NCBI GenBank assembly: GCA_964505385.1
Contig: CAZDIA010000003.1
Span: forward strand, 1-64,000
DNA length: 64,000 bases
Reading direction: 5' to 3'
Source: SLJN01 sp964505385
GTDB taxonomy: Bacteria > Bacteroidota > Rhodothermia > Balneolales > Natronogracilivirgulaceae
Below the pieces are notes generated by a model. That model saw nothing but the letters and a program-made list of their open reading frames with translations, was not told the DNA's origin and did not search any database. Numbering within the stretch: the stretch's first letter is position 1; every line of letters starts with the position of its first letter. The translations under genes were made by a program, and so were the position numbers. This document shows positions 36,156-44,410 of this stretch, in pieces.

Positions 36156-36851
36156 ATGAAAAATTATCTAATTATTGGCGGAGCCTCAGGAATCGGAAAA
36201 GAGCTTATCCAAAACTTATTGGAGCTCGGGCATAACGTATATGCTACTTACAATGAAACAGAACCGGTGTTTTCCGGTAATGTCTCGTACCACAAATTAA
36301 ATGTTCTGGACGATACACCGGATTTCAGTTTTTTACCAGATACGCTCCACGGCGTCGTATACTGCCCTGGTAGCATAGTTTTAAAACCATTTAGGAGAAT
36401 CAGTCCGGACGATTTTCTAAGCGATTATGATCTTCAGGTTAACGGAGTAGTTAAAGTGATTCAGCACTCTCTGCCAGCCCTTAAAAAAAGCAAAGGTGGT
36501 TCAATAGTTCTTTTTTCCACTGTTGCCGTTCAGGCCGGATTGAACTTTCACTCTCTTGTATCAGCGTCGAAGGGCGCGCTCGAAGGTCTTACTCGGTCAC
36601 TTGCTGCGGAGTTTGCACCCACCATCCGGGTAAATTGTATCGCTCCTTCTCTCACAGATACACCAATGGCTGCAAACCTGCTGAACACGGAGGAGAAAAA
36701 ATCAGCCAATGCTAAAAGACATCCGCTTGGCAGGGTCGGAACCCCGAAGGATATCGCCGCTGCGGCAGAATATCTGCTCACGGACAAGTCTGAATGGGTT
36801 ACCGGCCAGATCCTGCATGTTGATGGTGGTGTCTCGGCTGTAAAGGGTTAA
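36156..36851 (+). CDS. SDR-family protein lacking the catalytic tyrosine
   Basis: A 231-aa SDR-fold protein. The nucleotide-binding GGASGIG is at 8-14, and the C-terminal GQILHVDGGVSA is typical of the FabG-like group. The YxxxK motif is altered: Lys139 is present (SASKGALEGLTRSLAAEFAP) but the position four before it is Val135, not Tyr. The NNAG motif is replaced by YCPGSI. A subgroup with this sequence style (HxS-[V/I]-A/S-A-A/S-K) exists, so the change seems lineage-specific. It may bind a nucleotide without dehydrogenase activity or use another residue. A longer upstream start has no support. Confidence 0.85.
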   Translation: MKNYLIIGGASGIGKELIQNLLELGHNVYATYNETEPVFSGNVSYHKLNVLDDTPDFSFLPDTLHGVVYCPGSIVLKPFRRISPDDFLSDYDLQVNGVVKVIQHSLPALKKSKGGSIVLFSTVAVQAGLNFHSLVSASKGALEGLTRSLAAEFAPTIRVNCIAPSLTDTPMAANLLNTEEKKSANAKRHPLGRVGTPKDIAAAAEYLLTDKSEWVTGQILHVDGGVSAVKG

Positions 36852-36932
36852 TTTGTTTCTTTAGGAAAATTCAAATTGCCAGGAAGCTCCGGTTGAAAAA
36901 AATTCAATTAACCTAACCCACCTTAGACACAT

Positions 36933-37009
36933 AGCAAGCAACTTGTTTCATATCAACAAGTTGCCTGCTCTACATGTAATACAGGTGCAAATCCAGCAGG
37001 ATTTTTTTT
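36933..37009. terminator. Terminator region between convergent genes
   Basis: A 15-bp near-perfect stem AGCAAGCAACTTGTT (36933-36947) / AACAAGTTGCCTGCT (36955-36969), then AAATCC-AGCA-GGATTT followed by Ts (36989-37009). The second is a short plus-strand intrinsic terminator. The SDR gene ends at 36851 and the reductase gene on the minus strand ends at 37012. Confidence 0.75.
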
Positions 37010-37011
37010 AC

Positions 37012-37968
37012 CTACAGCGTAATTACAATTTTACCCCGGGTATGCAACTTTAAAATTTCCGAAAGTGCTTCTGAAACTCCATCAAGGGGATAGGTCTTAC
37101 TAACGGGTGCTTTAAGCTTACCTGCTTCAGCCAGCTCACGAAGATACTCAAGTTGCGGAGCATTTGGTTCAACAAAGACGTACGAAAAATCGACATCGTC
37201 ACTTATATCCGGGTTGCTATCTGTGATAGAGATAATCTTGCCTCCATTTTTAAGCACACCGGATTCCATTACCTGGCCAAAATCATCACCCCTTGAACAG
37301 TGATAAATGAAATCCACGCCATCCGGAGTTAATTCCGAAACGGCCTCTCCGACATGTTTTTTGCTATAATCAATGGTATGATCTGCTCCGAGTTCTTTCA
37401 TGTAGGAATGGTTCTTTTCGCTTGCTACTCCTATTACATTGGCACCGATATTTTTAGCCAGCTGAATCGCAAATGTTCCGACACCGCCGGAGGCACCAAG
37501 AATCAGTATGGTTTGTCCCTCTTTGAGGTTGCCGGTTTCAAACAGAGACTGATAAGCGGTTAGTCCTACCAGCGGGACACCGCCGGCTTCTTCCATAGAG
37601 ATCTTTTGAGGACGCAGCGAAAGGTAGCTTTCCGGTAAAGCAATATACTCGGCAAAGGTACCATGTTTTATTATCGGACGACGTACATAAGCATAAACCT
37701 CATCACCCGGATTGAATCTTCTGGCAGCATGTCCATTTTCTTCAACCACTCCGGCCATATCCCAACCTGGAATCGCCGGAAACTCTGCAGGTAAAGCCTC
37801 TTTTGCAAGACCCTGTACAATAAACGCGTCAACCGGGTTTACTCCTGCAGCTTTGATCCGTACCAGCACTTCTCCTTCACCTGGTTCCGGCTTGGGTAGT
37901 TTTCCGGTTATTACTTTTTCCGGCCCACCATATTCTTCAATAAATGCGGCATTCATTTTTGTACTCAT
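37012..37968 (-). CDS. Zinc-independent MDR-family NADP-dependent (quinone) oxidoreductase
   Basis: A 318-aa medium-chain dehydrogenase/reductase of the quinone-oxidoreductase type. An N-terminal GroES-like domain (AAGVNPVDAF near 40-49) is followed by the Rossmann domain with LGASGGVGTFAIQLAKNIGA near 156-175. The structural and catalytic zinc cysteines of alcohol dehydrogenases are absent. It would reduce quinones, enones or similar electrophiles with NADPH. Likely a stress or detoxification function; partner unknown. Confidence 0.88.
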   Translation of the reverse strand: MSTKMNAAFIEEYGGPEKVITGKLPKPEPGEGEVLVRIKAAGVNPVDAFIVQGLAKEALPAEFPAIPGWDMAGVVEENGHAARRFNPGDEVYAYVRRPIIKHGTFAEYIALPESYLSLRPQKISMEEAGGVPLVGLTAYQSLFETGNLKEGQTILILGASGGVGTFAIQLAKNIGANVIGVASEKNHSYMKELGADHTIDYSKKHVGEAVSELTPDGVDFIYHCSRGDDFGQVMESGVLKNGGKIISITDSNPDISDDVDFSYVFVEPNAPQLEYLRELAEAGKLKAPVSKTYPLDGVSEALSEILKLHTRGKIVITL

Positions 37969-38418
37969 AGCATAAAACTTTTTTTGATAAAAATATTTAG
38001 TAGAATCAGATACTCCTCGGTTCCTTTTGCAGAACAGGTGTTTAAAAGACGTATTGCCCTGCCCCGGTAAAAAACGAACTTATTAATCTTAGTGAAAGAA
38101 CATTTATAAACGATTTCAGGTTCGGGGATAGAAATCAGAGCTGATCAAAAGTCAACTTTGGAAATTGGAAACCTGTGAACCTGTATTCGATCAATAATTG
38201 AAGCTTTAAGTTAATGTAAATTGCTAATTGTTAATCGAACTCTTATTGAAAATGTTTGATTGACGGATAGATTTTGTATCAAATTGATCAGAAAATCAGG
38301 ATTCATTTCACCACCCAATTTGTTAAACCCATATTCGCTGTGGTCTGATCTTAATTGAGAATAGTTGATGCGTGATGTATATGATTTTTCCATTCTTTAA
38401 ATAAATACTTTTTAGCAT
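37969..38418. other. Divergent intergenic region
   Basis: Promoter region for the reductase (-) and the CIA30-deaminase fusion (+). A 60-codon minus-strand frame (38211-38393) is not supported by a ribosome site or by any family. Repeated TTAATGTAAATTGCTAATTG-like words are low-complexity only. Confidence 0.35.
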
Positions 38419-39519
38419 ATGTCTCCGGATCAATCCCCAAAAAGAAACTTATCCGATAGCGGAGTTAATAGTTACAATTCCGACTACGTATTGATGTTTA
38501 CCGGTTTAACTGGTCCTTATTTCAGGTGGGAGCCGGTTAATGATACGGTTATGGGAGGACGCTCAAAAGCTACAGTAACTAATTTGTCTATTGAAGACCT
38601 GTATATCCATGGGAATTTATCACTTGAAAATAATGGCGGATTTGCCTCCGCCCGAACAAGATGTCGCCTCAATCTTAGCGGTTTTAATGGATTTCGCCTG
38701 AGGGTGGCCGGAGACGGTAAAAAATATTGCTTCAGAATTAAGACGCTGACTCAAGGAGAATTACACCACTTTTCCTATGAGGCATGCTTCGATACAAGCC
38801 AATCACTGAGTTCGTCCTCGCAAAATTATAAAGAATCTCTCTCTCAGAGGAATAAAAATACCGGTTCATCCGCCTTAGATCTGTCTGATGATTTCTGGGA
38901 ACCTGTTGATTTGCCATTTGAGCTTTTTACCCCGGTTTTTCGGGGTCGTAATGTACCTGATGCCCCGCCACTTGATCCCACCGATATAGGAGAAGTGGCC
39001 GTAATGATAAAGGATCGCCAGCAGGGCCCATTTGAGCTAATGATTAATGAAATTGCCGCTTTCCGTGAGGAGCAATCGGGCGAGCAAAAATGGATGCAAG
39101 AAGCACTCGCAGCGGCGGATCAATCAGGCACACCCTACGGAGCTGTGATTATTGATGCTGATGACGGTCCGGTCAGCATAGCAGCAAATCGGGTAAAATC
39201 GGAGAATGATGCTACGGCACATGCGGAAATAAGGGCCATTCGACAGGCCGGCGATAAACGTAACAATGCAAGCCTTTCAGGATGCCGTTTATTTACCACT
39301 GTAGAACCTTGTCCCATGTGCATGAGTGCAGCAATCTGGGCTGGTCTTTCAGAAATTTACTATGGGGCAACAATACCGGACGTAAAAGCTGCCGGTGGAA
39401 ATCAAATTGACTTAAGGGCCAAAAATATGGCGTGCCGTACATCTAATCCTCCAAAGCTCTTTGAGGGTCTTTCCCGGGATGAATGTAAAAAACGAATTCA
39501 AACACTTTATCATAACTAA
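38419..39519 (+). CDS. CIA30-domain protein fused to a nucleoside deaminase
   Basis: A 366-aa two-domain protein, an unusual architecture. Residues about 34-216 match the CIA30 family (complex I intermediate-associated protein 30, a galactose-binding-like jelly roll): FRWEPVNDTVMGGRSKA near 35-51, NNGGFASARTR near 71-81, FRLRVAGDGKKYCFRIKT near 92-109. A Ser/Asn-rich insertion lies at about 128-155. Residues about 222-366 are a zinc deaminase: HAE at 268-270 and EPCPMC at 296-301, so His268, Cys298, Cys301 and Glu270 are intact, with AGGNQIDLRAKNMAC after it. There is no signal peptide. A cytosolic enzyme is expected whose CIA30 half may bind a ligand or partner. The peroxiredoxin gene follows 16 bp downstream. 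Confidence 0.85.
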   Translation: MSPDQSPKRNLSDSGVNSYNSDYVLMFTGLTGPYFRWEPVNDTVMGGRSKATVTNLSIEDLYIHGNLSLENNGGFASARTRCRLNLSGFNGFRLRVAGDGKKYCFRIKTLTQGELHHFSYEACFDTSQSLSSSSQNYKESLSQRNKNTGSSALDLSDDFWEPVDLPFELFTPVFRGRNVPDAPPLDPTDIGEVAVMIKDRQQGPFELMINEIAAFREEQSGEQKWMQEALAAADQSGTPYGAVIIDADDGPVSIAANRVKSENDATAHAEIRAIRQAGDKRNNASLSGCRLFTTVEPCPMCMSAAIWAGLSEIYYGATIPDVKAAGGNQIDLRAKNMACRTSNPPKLFEGLSRDECKKRIQTLYHN

Positions 39520-39535
39520 TCTAATATCTTTAACT

Positions 39536-39985
39536 ATGCCGCTCAAAACAGGAGAACAAGCTCCGGATTTCACACTTTATGATCAACACAGCAACCCCTT
39601 TAATCTTTCGGCTACTCTTCAGAATGGCCCCGTTGTGCTGTTTTTCTATCCTAAAGATGACTCGCCCGGCTGCACTCGTCAAGCATGCTCATTCAGGGAT
39701 AGCTATGAACGCCTTACTGAAGAGGGCTTGACGGTAGCCGGTATCAGCCGCGATAATGTAGACAGTCATAACTCCTTTAAACAAAAACATGAATTACCCT
39801 ATTTTTTGTTAGCCGATCCTGATGGGTCTGTTCATCGCATGTATGATTGCCTGACTTTGATGGGACTTCTGACTCGCCGAATAACATTTTTTATAAGCTC
39901 CGATCAGAAGATACTCCTCGCTCATGAGGATAATTTTCGCATGGAAAGCCATGCTGATGCTATACTTGAATACCTGAATCAATGA
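39536..39985 (+). CDS. bcp: Bcp/PrxQ-type thiol peroxidase
   Basis: A 149-aa peroxiredoxin. PKDDSPGCTRQACSFRD gives the peroxidatic Cys46 and the resolving Cys51 five residues later, the PrxQ arrangement. Reduced by thioredoxin, it would remove hydrogen peroxide and organic peroxides. A longer frame overlapping the previous gene has no homologous N-terminus, so the ATG at 39536 is used. Probably in an operon with the CIA30-deaminase gene. Confidence 0.92.
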   Translation: MPLKTGEQAPDFTLYDQHSNPFNLSATLQNGPVVLFFYPKDDSPGCTRQACSFRDSYERLTEEGLTVAGISRDNVDSHNSFKQKHELPYFLLADPDGSVHRMYDCLTLMGLLTRRITFFISSDQKILLAHEDNFRMESHADAILEYLNQ

Positions 39986-40549
39986 TGTAAGATGGACTCA
40001 CGCTATTGCCATTTGTTTTATTTTCCCGTTTGAAGCTAAGTAAGTGTGTATCCACTATTGGAGTTAGGCTAACACATCGCTCAATTTCCAGAATTCTGCC
40101 AGGGAACATCCTCGAAAATAAATTGATGTAGTAGCTTTATCAGTCATTCAGGATCAACTTTTACTCTAAAGTTCCACTTATATTGGACCTTTTGACCATA
40201 ATGGTATAAATAGTTTTTGCAATTTAGATAGCTTTCATTGCTGATGCCAGCTCTTTTCACTTAAAAGGGCTGGCGGACGGGCACGGGCGCAAAAGTTCGA
40301 CATATCTCTCAAATATTACTACGCAATAAGTGAAAATGGCCATAAGCGACGGTTTCTGCACACTTGAGTACGGCGCTGACATCGAATCAGTTTATAACTA
40401 TTCATGGATAAATCACCCATTATTATCGGGAGCTTATCCATTTTGCATTCGTAATCTTGGTAGTTATAAAATTAATATTTAGATAGTTACAAAAATGGTA
40501 AATAGATAGGAATTGGATCAGCCTATTCAGCCGACAAATAACTTTACAC
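39986..40549. repeat. Non-coding region with nested hairpins
   Basis: No gene is visible. GCCAGCTCTTTT (40246-40257) pairs with AAAAGGGCTGGC (40263-40274) with one G-T pair and a 5-nt loop. A larger nested structure runs from 40391 to 40470: the outer arms TTTATAACTA/TAGTTATAAA are perfect, the inner arms ATGGATAA (40404-40411)/TTATCCAT (40434-40441) are perfect. This could be a structured RNA or a miniature palindromic element. Confidence 0.5.
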
Positions 40550-41170
40550 CTATTGATCTTTGCTCAGATCCAGCAATTTGCTTATACGATCCCGCGATCC
40601 AAGCCAGGTAACAGCATCCAGCATTAACAGACCAAGCCCTTGCAAGATAATGGCGCTACCGTGTCCCTGCCACTTATCGGCTTTGGATACCCCCTGCATT
40701 CCCGCTACGACCATAGCCGTGCCGACGCCGATGTAGCCAACATTCAACCCAAGGTTAAGTAGCAGGATGTCGTTATAATTGCGTTCGGAGCGCAGGGCCT
40801 CCGAGTAATCTTCGGTGATAGCATCGGTTCCTGATAGGCCGCCGACGGCGATCCCGGTATTTACAAGGCCCCATAACCCTGACTGAAGACCAAAATCAGA
40901 CAACGCGTTATCTCCGGAACCGGCATACAGCGCGGCGCCGCCTGCAATGTTGGCAGCACCCCAGCTACCAACCCGGTACAAATGGCGGCGCTTTGAGTTG
41001 ATCTGTCCGATATGAATTTCTTTCACATAGCCATCCGTTGAAGCGTCCGATGCTTCAGATAATGAGCCGTTTACAATCTCTTCTTTAAACTTGCCTTTAG
41101 AGGTAGATTTAAAAATCAGCCCGCCGACAACGGCTATCGGGATAGCGTATAAAAGTGATCGTAGTTCCAT
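40550..41170 (-). CDS. Membrane protein of unknown function
   Basis: A 206-aa protein starting MELRSLLYAIPIAVVGGLIF. It has about four or five hydrophobic segments rich in Gly and Ala (near 6-22, 75-90, 95-115, 143-165, 172-190). The polar loop at 25-70 is charged. It resembles proteins annotated only as conserved membrane proteins; no catalytic motif is seen. A longer start (41215) lacks support. Confidence 0.65.
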   Translation of the reverse strand: MELRSLLYAIPIAVVGGLIFKSTSKGKFKEEIVNGSLSEASDASTDGYVKEIHIGQINSKRRHLYRVGSWGAANIAGGAALYAGSGDNALSDFGLQSGLWGLVNTGIAVGGLSGTDAITEDYSEALRSERNYNDILLLNLGLNVGYIGVGTAMVVAGMQGVSKADKWQGHGSAIILQGLGLLMLDAVTWLGSRDRISKLLDLSKDQ

Positions 41171-41229
41171 AAGTTGCTGACCTTTTTGATTATACTCAAT
41201 ATCGAAAGATAACACACCGTATTAACCCT

Positions 41230-41562
41230 GTGTTCCATTGTGGAATTTCACTTGTATCCGTCCGGTTCATCACTCTATGGTCAACAGCACGATATTTCGG
41301 TATCAAGCGGGCGATGGGCGTTGATCACTTCCGGCAAAAATACCGGGAAATGCCACTGGTCAACCAGGGCGCATTTGCCTGGAGCGGTAATGCGATGTAC
41401 GTCTACGGATTTTTAATCTTATGGGCTATCGCGTTGCTCATCACCCGGCTCCCTCATTATAAATTCAGAATCCGGCCCTTCTTTGTTTCCTGCCACAACG
41501 TAGGCGAAGGTATATCGAAACCGGTTGCAAACATGGTTTCTGACTCGCACAGTACGCTTTAA
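41230..41562 (+). pseudogene. Possible truncated membrane methyltransferase-like gene
   Basis: A 110-codon frame whose middle (RYFGIKRAMGVDHFRQKYREMP and GAFAWSGNAMYVYGFLILWAIALL) resembles the membrane methyltransferase fold (isoprenylcysteine/phospholipid methyltransferase-like), in which a strand-helix with N-x-M-Y precedes the last helices. The expected N-terminal helices are absent and the end (PFFVSCHNVGEGISK) does not look like the usual C-terminus, so it is probably a decayed fragment. Low certainty. Confidence 0.35.
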
Positions 41563-41694
41563 TCTTCATAATCGAAGATGGATTTCCCATTGATTACTGA
41601 TCGATCGGAAAAAATTACAAAGTCTTTTAAAATTTTTTTACTTCACGTAAATATTCATAGTTTAGTCAAAATTTTAAATAAAATAAGGAGTAAG

Positions 41695-42519
41695 ATGATA
41701 AACCATTTATTTTTATCTACAATTTTGATTCCTGTTATGACTCTCTTCTTTGTTGCTGTGCTTTTCATCATTCCTCATGAAAATGTTAAGGGCCAGGAGA
41801 TCATTGATGATGGCTTGGATATCAGCAATGTATCTGTCGGAACATACGTGAGAAATAGTCCCGGAGATGGGATAGTCAAGGGTACTCATTTTTATGTCGA
41901 CGCCATGGTAACCAATGATGAACACCGTTTGAGATTGCCGCTGAGGGCAGAAATAACCTATCCGGATGGTTCTTCAGAAACCATCACGGAAACATTCAGG
42001 GAAGATGATTTAACGAGAGTGTGGTCCACGGAGCGGCTTGGCGGGGATATGCCTGAAAACCCTGAGGAAACAAACGACTCAAAAGCCCCGGAGCACGGCC
42101 ATTACTCATTTTTTGCTGAAGTACGTGTACAGGAGGATGAGGATATCGAGCTCAATGGTAATGCAGAATTTGAACTTACAGATCAACAGGCCTCTACATT
42201 TCTCGATCCCATCCCGGAAAACAGTGTGACGAATGAAATGGGTAATGATGGCCTGGAAGTTACATGGGAAGATATTGATGGCGCTGAATCATACTACGTA
42301 TATGGAATACTTGAAGGACGCACCCAGTCCTTTGAGGTTGTGAAATCGGAAAACAGTTATACGTTTGAAGAAGCTGAAACAGAAGAAATTGAACGAATAC
42401 AGGTTGTGGCATTTTCTGCCCCACCGAATAATGATTTCGATGGTGAACCGGATTCAGTTCCCGTTACTCTAAATGAAGGGGAAAGCCTTCATGTCTCTAC
42501 ACTGTTTATCAGAAATTGA
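41695..42519 (+). CDS. Exported protein of unknown function
   Basis: A 274-aa protein starting MINHLFLSTILIPVMTLFF with a signal peptide or anchor. AAGGAG lies 6 bp before the ATG and decides against longer starts. The middle (about 40-170) is a soluble, acidic domain with strands such as GTHFYVDAMVTNDEHRLRLP. Residues about 180-265 look like a fibronectin-type-III-like beta sandwich (LEVTWEDIDGAESYYVYGIL). No catalytic motif; possibly an adhesin or binding protein. Confidence 0.7.
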   Translation: MINHLFLSTILIPVMTLFFVAVLFIIPHENVKGQEIIDDGLDISNVSVGTYVRNSPGDGIVKGTHFYVDAMVTNDEHRLRLPLRAEITYPDGSSETITETFREDDLTRVWSTERLGGDMPENPEETNDSKAPEHGHYSFFAEVRVQEDEDIELNGNAEFELTDQQASTFLDPIPENSVTNEMGNDGLEVTWEDIDGAESYYVYGILEGRTQSFEVVKSENSYTFEEAETEEIERIQVVAFSAPPNNDFDGEPDSVPVTLNEGESLHVSTLFIRN

Positions 42520-42590
42520 AAAGAGGGCCGATAGAATTTCACGGCATTACTCCCGGCAAGGATAAGTCCCCAAATAATATGATTTTTCAT

Positions 42591-42652
42591 AAGGGACACC
42601 TTCTTTGTAGTTTGTTAATTACGAGCAAACAAACTTATGAAGGAATCCCTTA
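42591..42652. repeat. Long imperfect hairpin
   Basis: AAGGGACACCTTC...GTTTGTT is opposed by AAACAAAC...GAAGGAATCCCTT, about 25 bp per arm with a short AT loop. It lies downstream of the exported protein gene. Possible terminator or palindromic element. Confidence 0.6.
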
Positions 42653-42792
42653 ATGAAATAACACATTATTTAGTAGGAACTTTGATACAGTAACTCAAGC
42701 AACCTATGTTATCCATTTCCTTCGGTAAAAAACGGTTTCTTATTGAGCCTATAATTTGGTAGCCAACCACTTAAATAGAAAACCATTACCAC

Positions 42793-43371
42793 TCACTCAG
42801 CAGATGCCAAATATCCCTCTACTTTTTCGTGGAGTTCTTCACCTGTGAAACCGCTGAATGAGTCGAGAACTTTCCCTTCAGGTGAAACTATTACCTTATT
42901 AGGGAGACCACTGAACCCAAACTTTTGAGTCATCTCACGTATCGCTTCTTCCTCATCTCCAATAACTGCATGTTTCCACGGCATCGGATATTCCTGATCT
43001 CTGAACTCCCTGACGGTTTCTTCGCTATCGTCAAGCGAAATAGCTACAATTTCAAAATCACGATCTTCTAATGCATCATAGGTTTCATGCAGATAAGGCA
43101 TTTCCCTCATACAAACAGCGCAGTGGGTACCCCAGAAATAGATCATGGTATATTTACCTTCAAGAGATTCATTCGTAAGGGTTGATTCACCACCCGCTAA
43201 CTCCACTTCAAATTCCGGCAGCGGGTCCGATGCTTCCGGAGCTGCAGCTTCTTCGGATTCATTTACATTGCAGGATTGAGGTGTAGAGAAATATACCACT
43301 GCGAGAAATCCTACAGAAAGCACAGTCCAGATTATCGACAAGGTTACGATTATTTGCTTTAAGATTTTCAT
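42793..43371 (-). CDS. TlpA-like membrane-anchored thiol-disulfide reductase
   Basis: A 192-aa thioredoxin-fold protein with an N-terminal membrane anchor (about 7-29) and a periplasmic domain. The active site is WGTHCAVC (Cys84-Cys87), with the cis-Pro in FSGLPNKVIV further on. This is the AhpC/TSA-Redoxin (TlpA/ResA) branch, which reduces disulfides outside the cytoplasm, often for cytochrome c maturation or envelope proteins. GGAG precedes the ATG. A 34-residue acidic linker follows the anchor. Confidence 0.88.
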   Translation of the reverse strand: MKILKQIIVTLSIIWTVLSVGFLAVVYFSTPQSCNVNESEEAAAPEASDPLPEFEVELAGGESTLTNESLEGKYTMIYFWGTHCAVCMREMPYLHETYDALEDRDFEIVAISLDDSEETVREFRDQEYPMPWKHAVIGDEEEAIREMTQKFGFSGLPNKVIVSPEGKVLDSFSGFTGEELHEKVEGYLASAE

Positions 43372-43668
43372 AAAAACTCCTGTGGTTTTATTGCTTAATG
43401 TTAAAAAGCATTTTCTTCAAAGAATCGAATCAATACAGAAAAGTTGGTTTAGCAAAGGATTACGCAACCTGATGCAGAGAGATGTTACCAGAGTGCAAAA
43501 ATGATGTCAGAAAAATTTAAAGCGTGCAGTCTTTACCAGGGCATATCGGTTAATCCGTCGATAATCCCATTAAGAGAGGGTGGGAAAAGAAAATTTTAAA
43601 TTTTTTGTACTTTTCGGATAGCCAAAGCACCTAATGCTGCCTCTGAAATCAACATATCTTATGTATCA

Positions 43669-44109
43669 ATGAGTAATTCAGGTATCACAGCAATTGCGGT
43701 TACAGTTGAAGAGTCTTCCCTTTCCACTTTGTATAACTGGCTTCAATTTAAAAAGCATACATGGATCATTGGTGCTGTAATTATCTGGCTACCTTATGAT
43801 ATCATTTTAACGGGCATATCAATTTTGGCAGCAATTTTTACTCCGTTCATGCTTTGGCACTTATTTAAGGCAAAGTGGTATAATGCAATCATCACATTTT
43901 GTGCAATTGTAATTTTACCCTTTATAATATTCCTGCTTGTTCAAATTGACAATCCACTAACCTCTCTGTTGACAGGAGTTGTACCCCTCGTAACTTTTTA
44001 TTTTTACACTTATGTGATCAGCTACATGATAGGTGAGTATATAGGAGAGTTAAAAGCTGCAAGAAGATGGGAGAAAGAAAATTTAGCGAATCCGAAATCT
44101 TTAAGTTGA
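43669..44109 (+). CDS. Small integral membrane protein of unknown function
   Basis: A 146-aa protein with three or four hydrophobic helices (about 30-60, 67-95, 100-128) and a positively charged C-terminus (KAARRWEKENL). No family recognised. The start ATG is the first available. Another frame downstream (44067-44300) is not supported. Confidence 0.6.
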   Translation: MSNSGITAIAVTVEESSLSTLYNWLQFKKHTWIIGAVIIWLPYDIILTGISILAAIFTPFMLWHLFKAKWYNAIITFCAIVILPFIIFLLVQIDNPLTSLLTGVVPLVTFYFYTYVISYMIGEYIGELKAARRWEKENLANPKSLS

Positions 44110-44360
44110 ACTTTTGGCAGATTGAATCAATAACTAATCCGAATCCATCCTCCGGAGTCTGTTTTTTTCAAAAGTTTCTGCTTGTGCCAATCCGAAAGGA
44201 ATTACAGTTAGAAATTCGGTTATTTCCTAATGTTGAGGCGCGTCTGATCTTTCTTGAAGTTTTAAAGCACCACCCGGCTGCCCGTGTCAATCATATCTAA
44301 AAATACCCTCCTGTATCTGGTTTTTAACTAATCAACCCCAATCCTTTATCATAAAAATTA
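44110..44360. other. Intergenic region without recognised genes
   Basis: Between a membrane protein gene and the terminator of the GHL10-amidase gene. No coding frame is convincing and no repeat stands out. Confidence 0.35.
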
Positions 44361-44394
44361 TCTACCGGGCACACAGCACTGTATGCCCGGTAGA
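44361..44394 (-). terminator. Intrinsic terminator of the GHL10-amidase gene
   Basis: Perfect 11-bp stem TCTACCGGGCA / TGCCCGGTAGA with a 12-nt loop, followed on the minus strand by AATTTTTA, 17 bp after the stop of the gene at 44411. Confidence 0.88.
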
Positions 44395-44410
44395 TTCATA
44401 AAATCATCAA

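Noticed and set aside
38211..38393. A 60-codon minus-strand frame between the reductase and CIA30-deaminase genes
   Set aside because: No ribosome site, no family and AT-driven composition in a promoter region.
44067..44300. A 77-codon frame overlapping the end of the small membrane protein
   Set aside because: No ribosome site, no family and composition unlike the neighbours.
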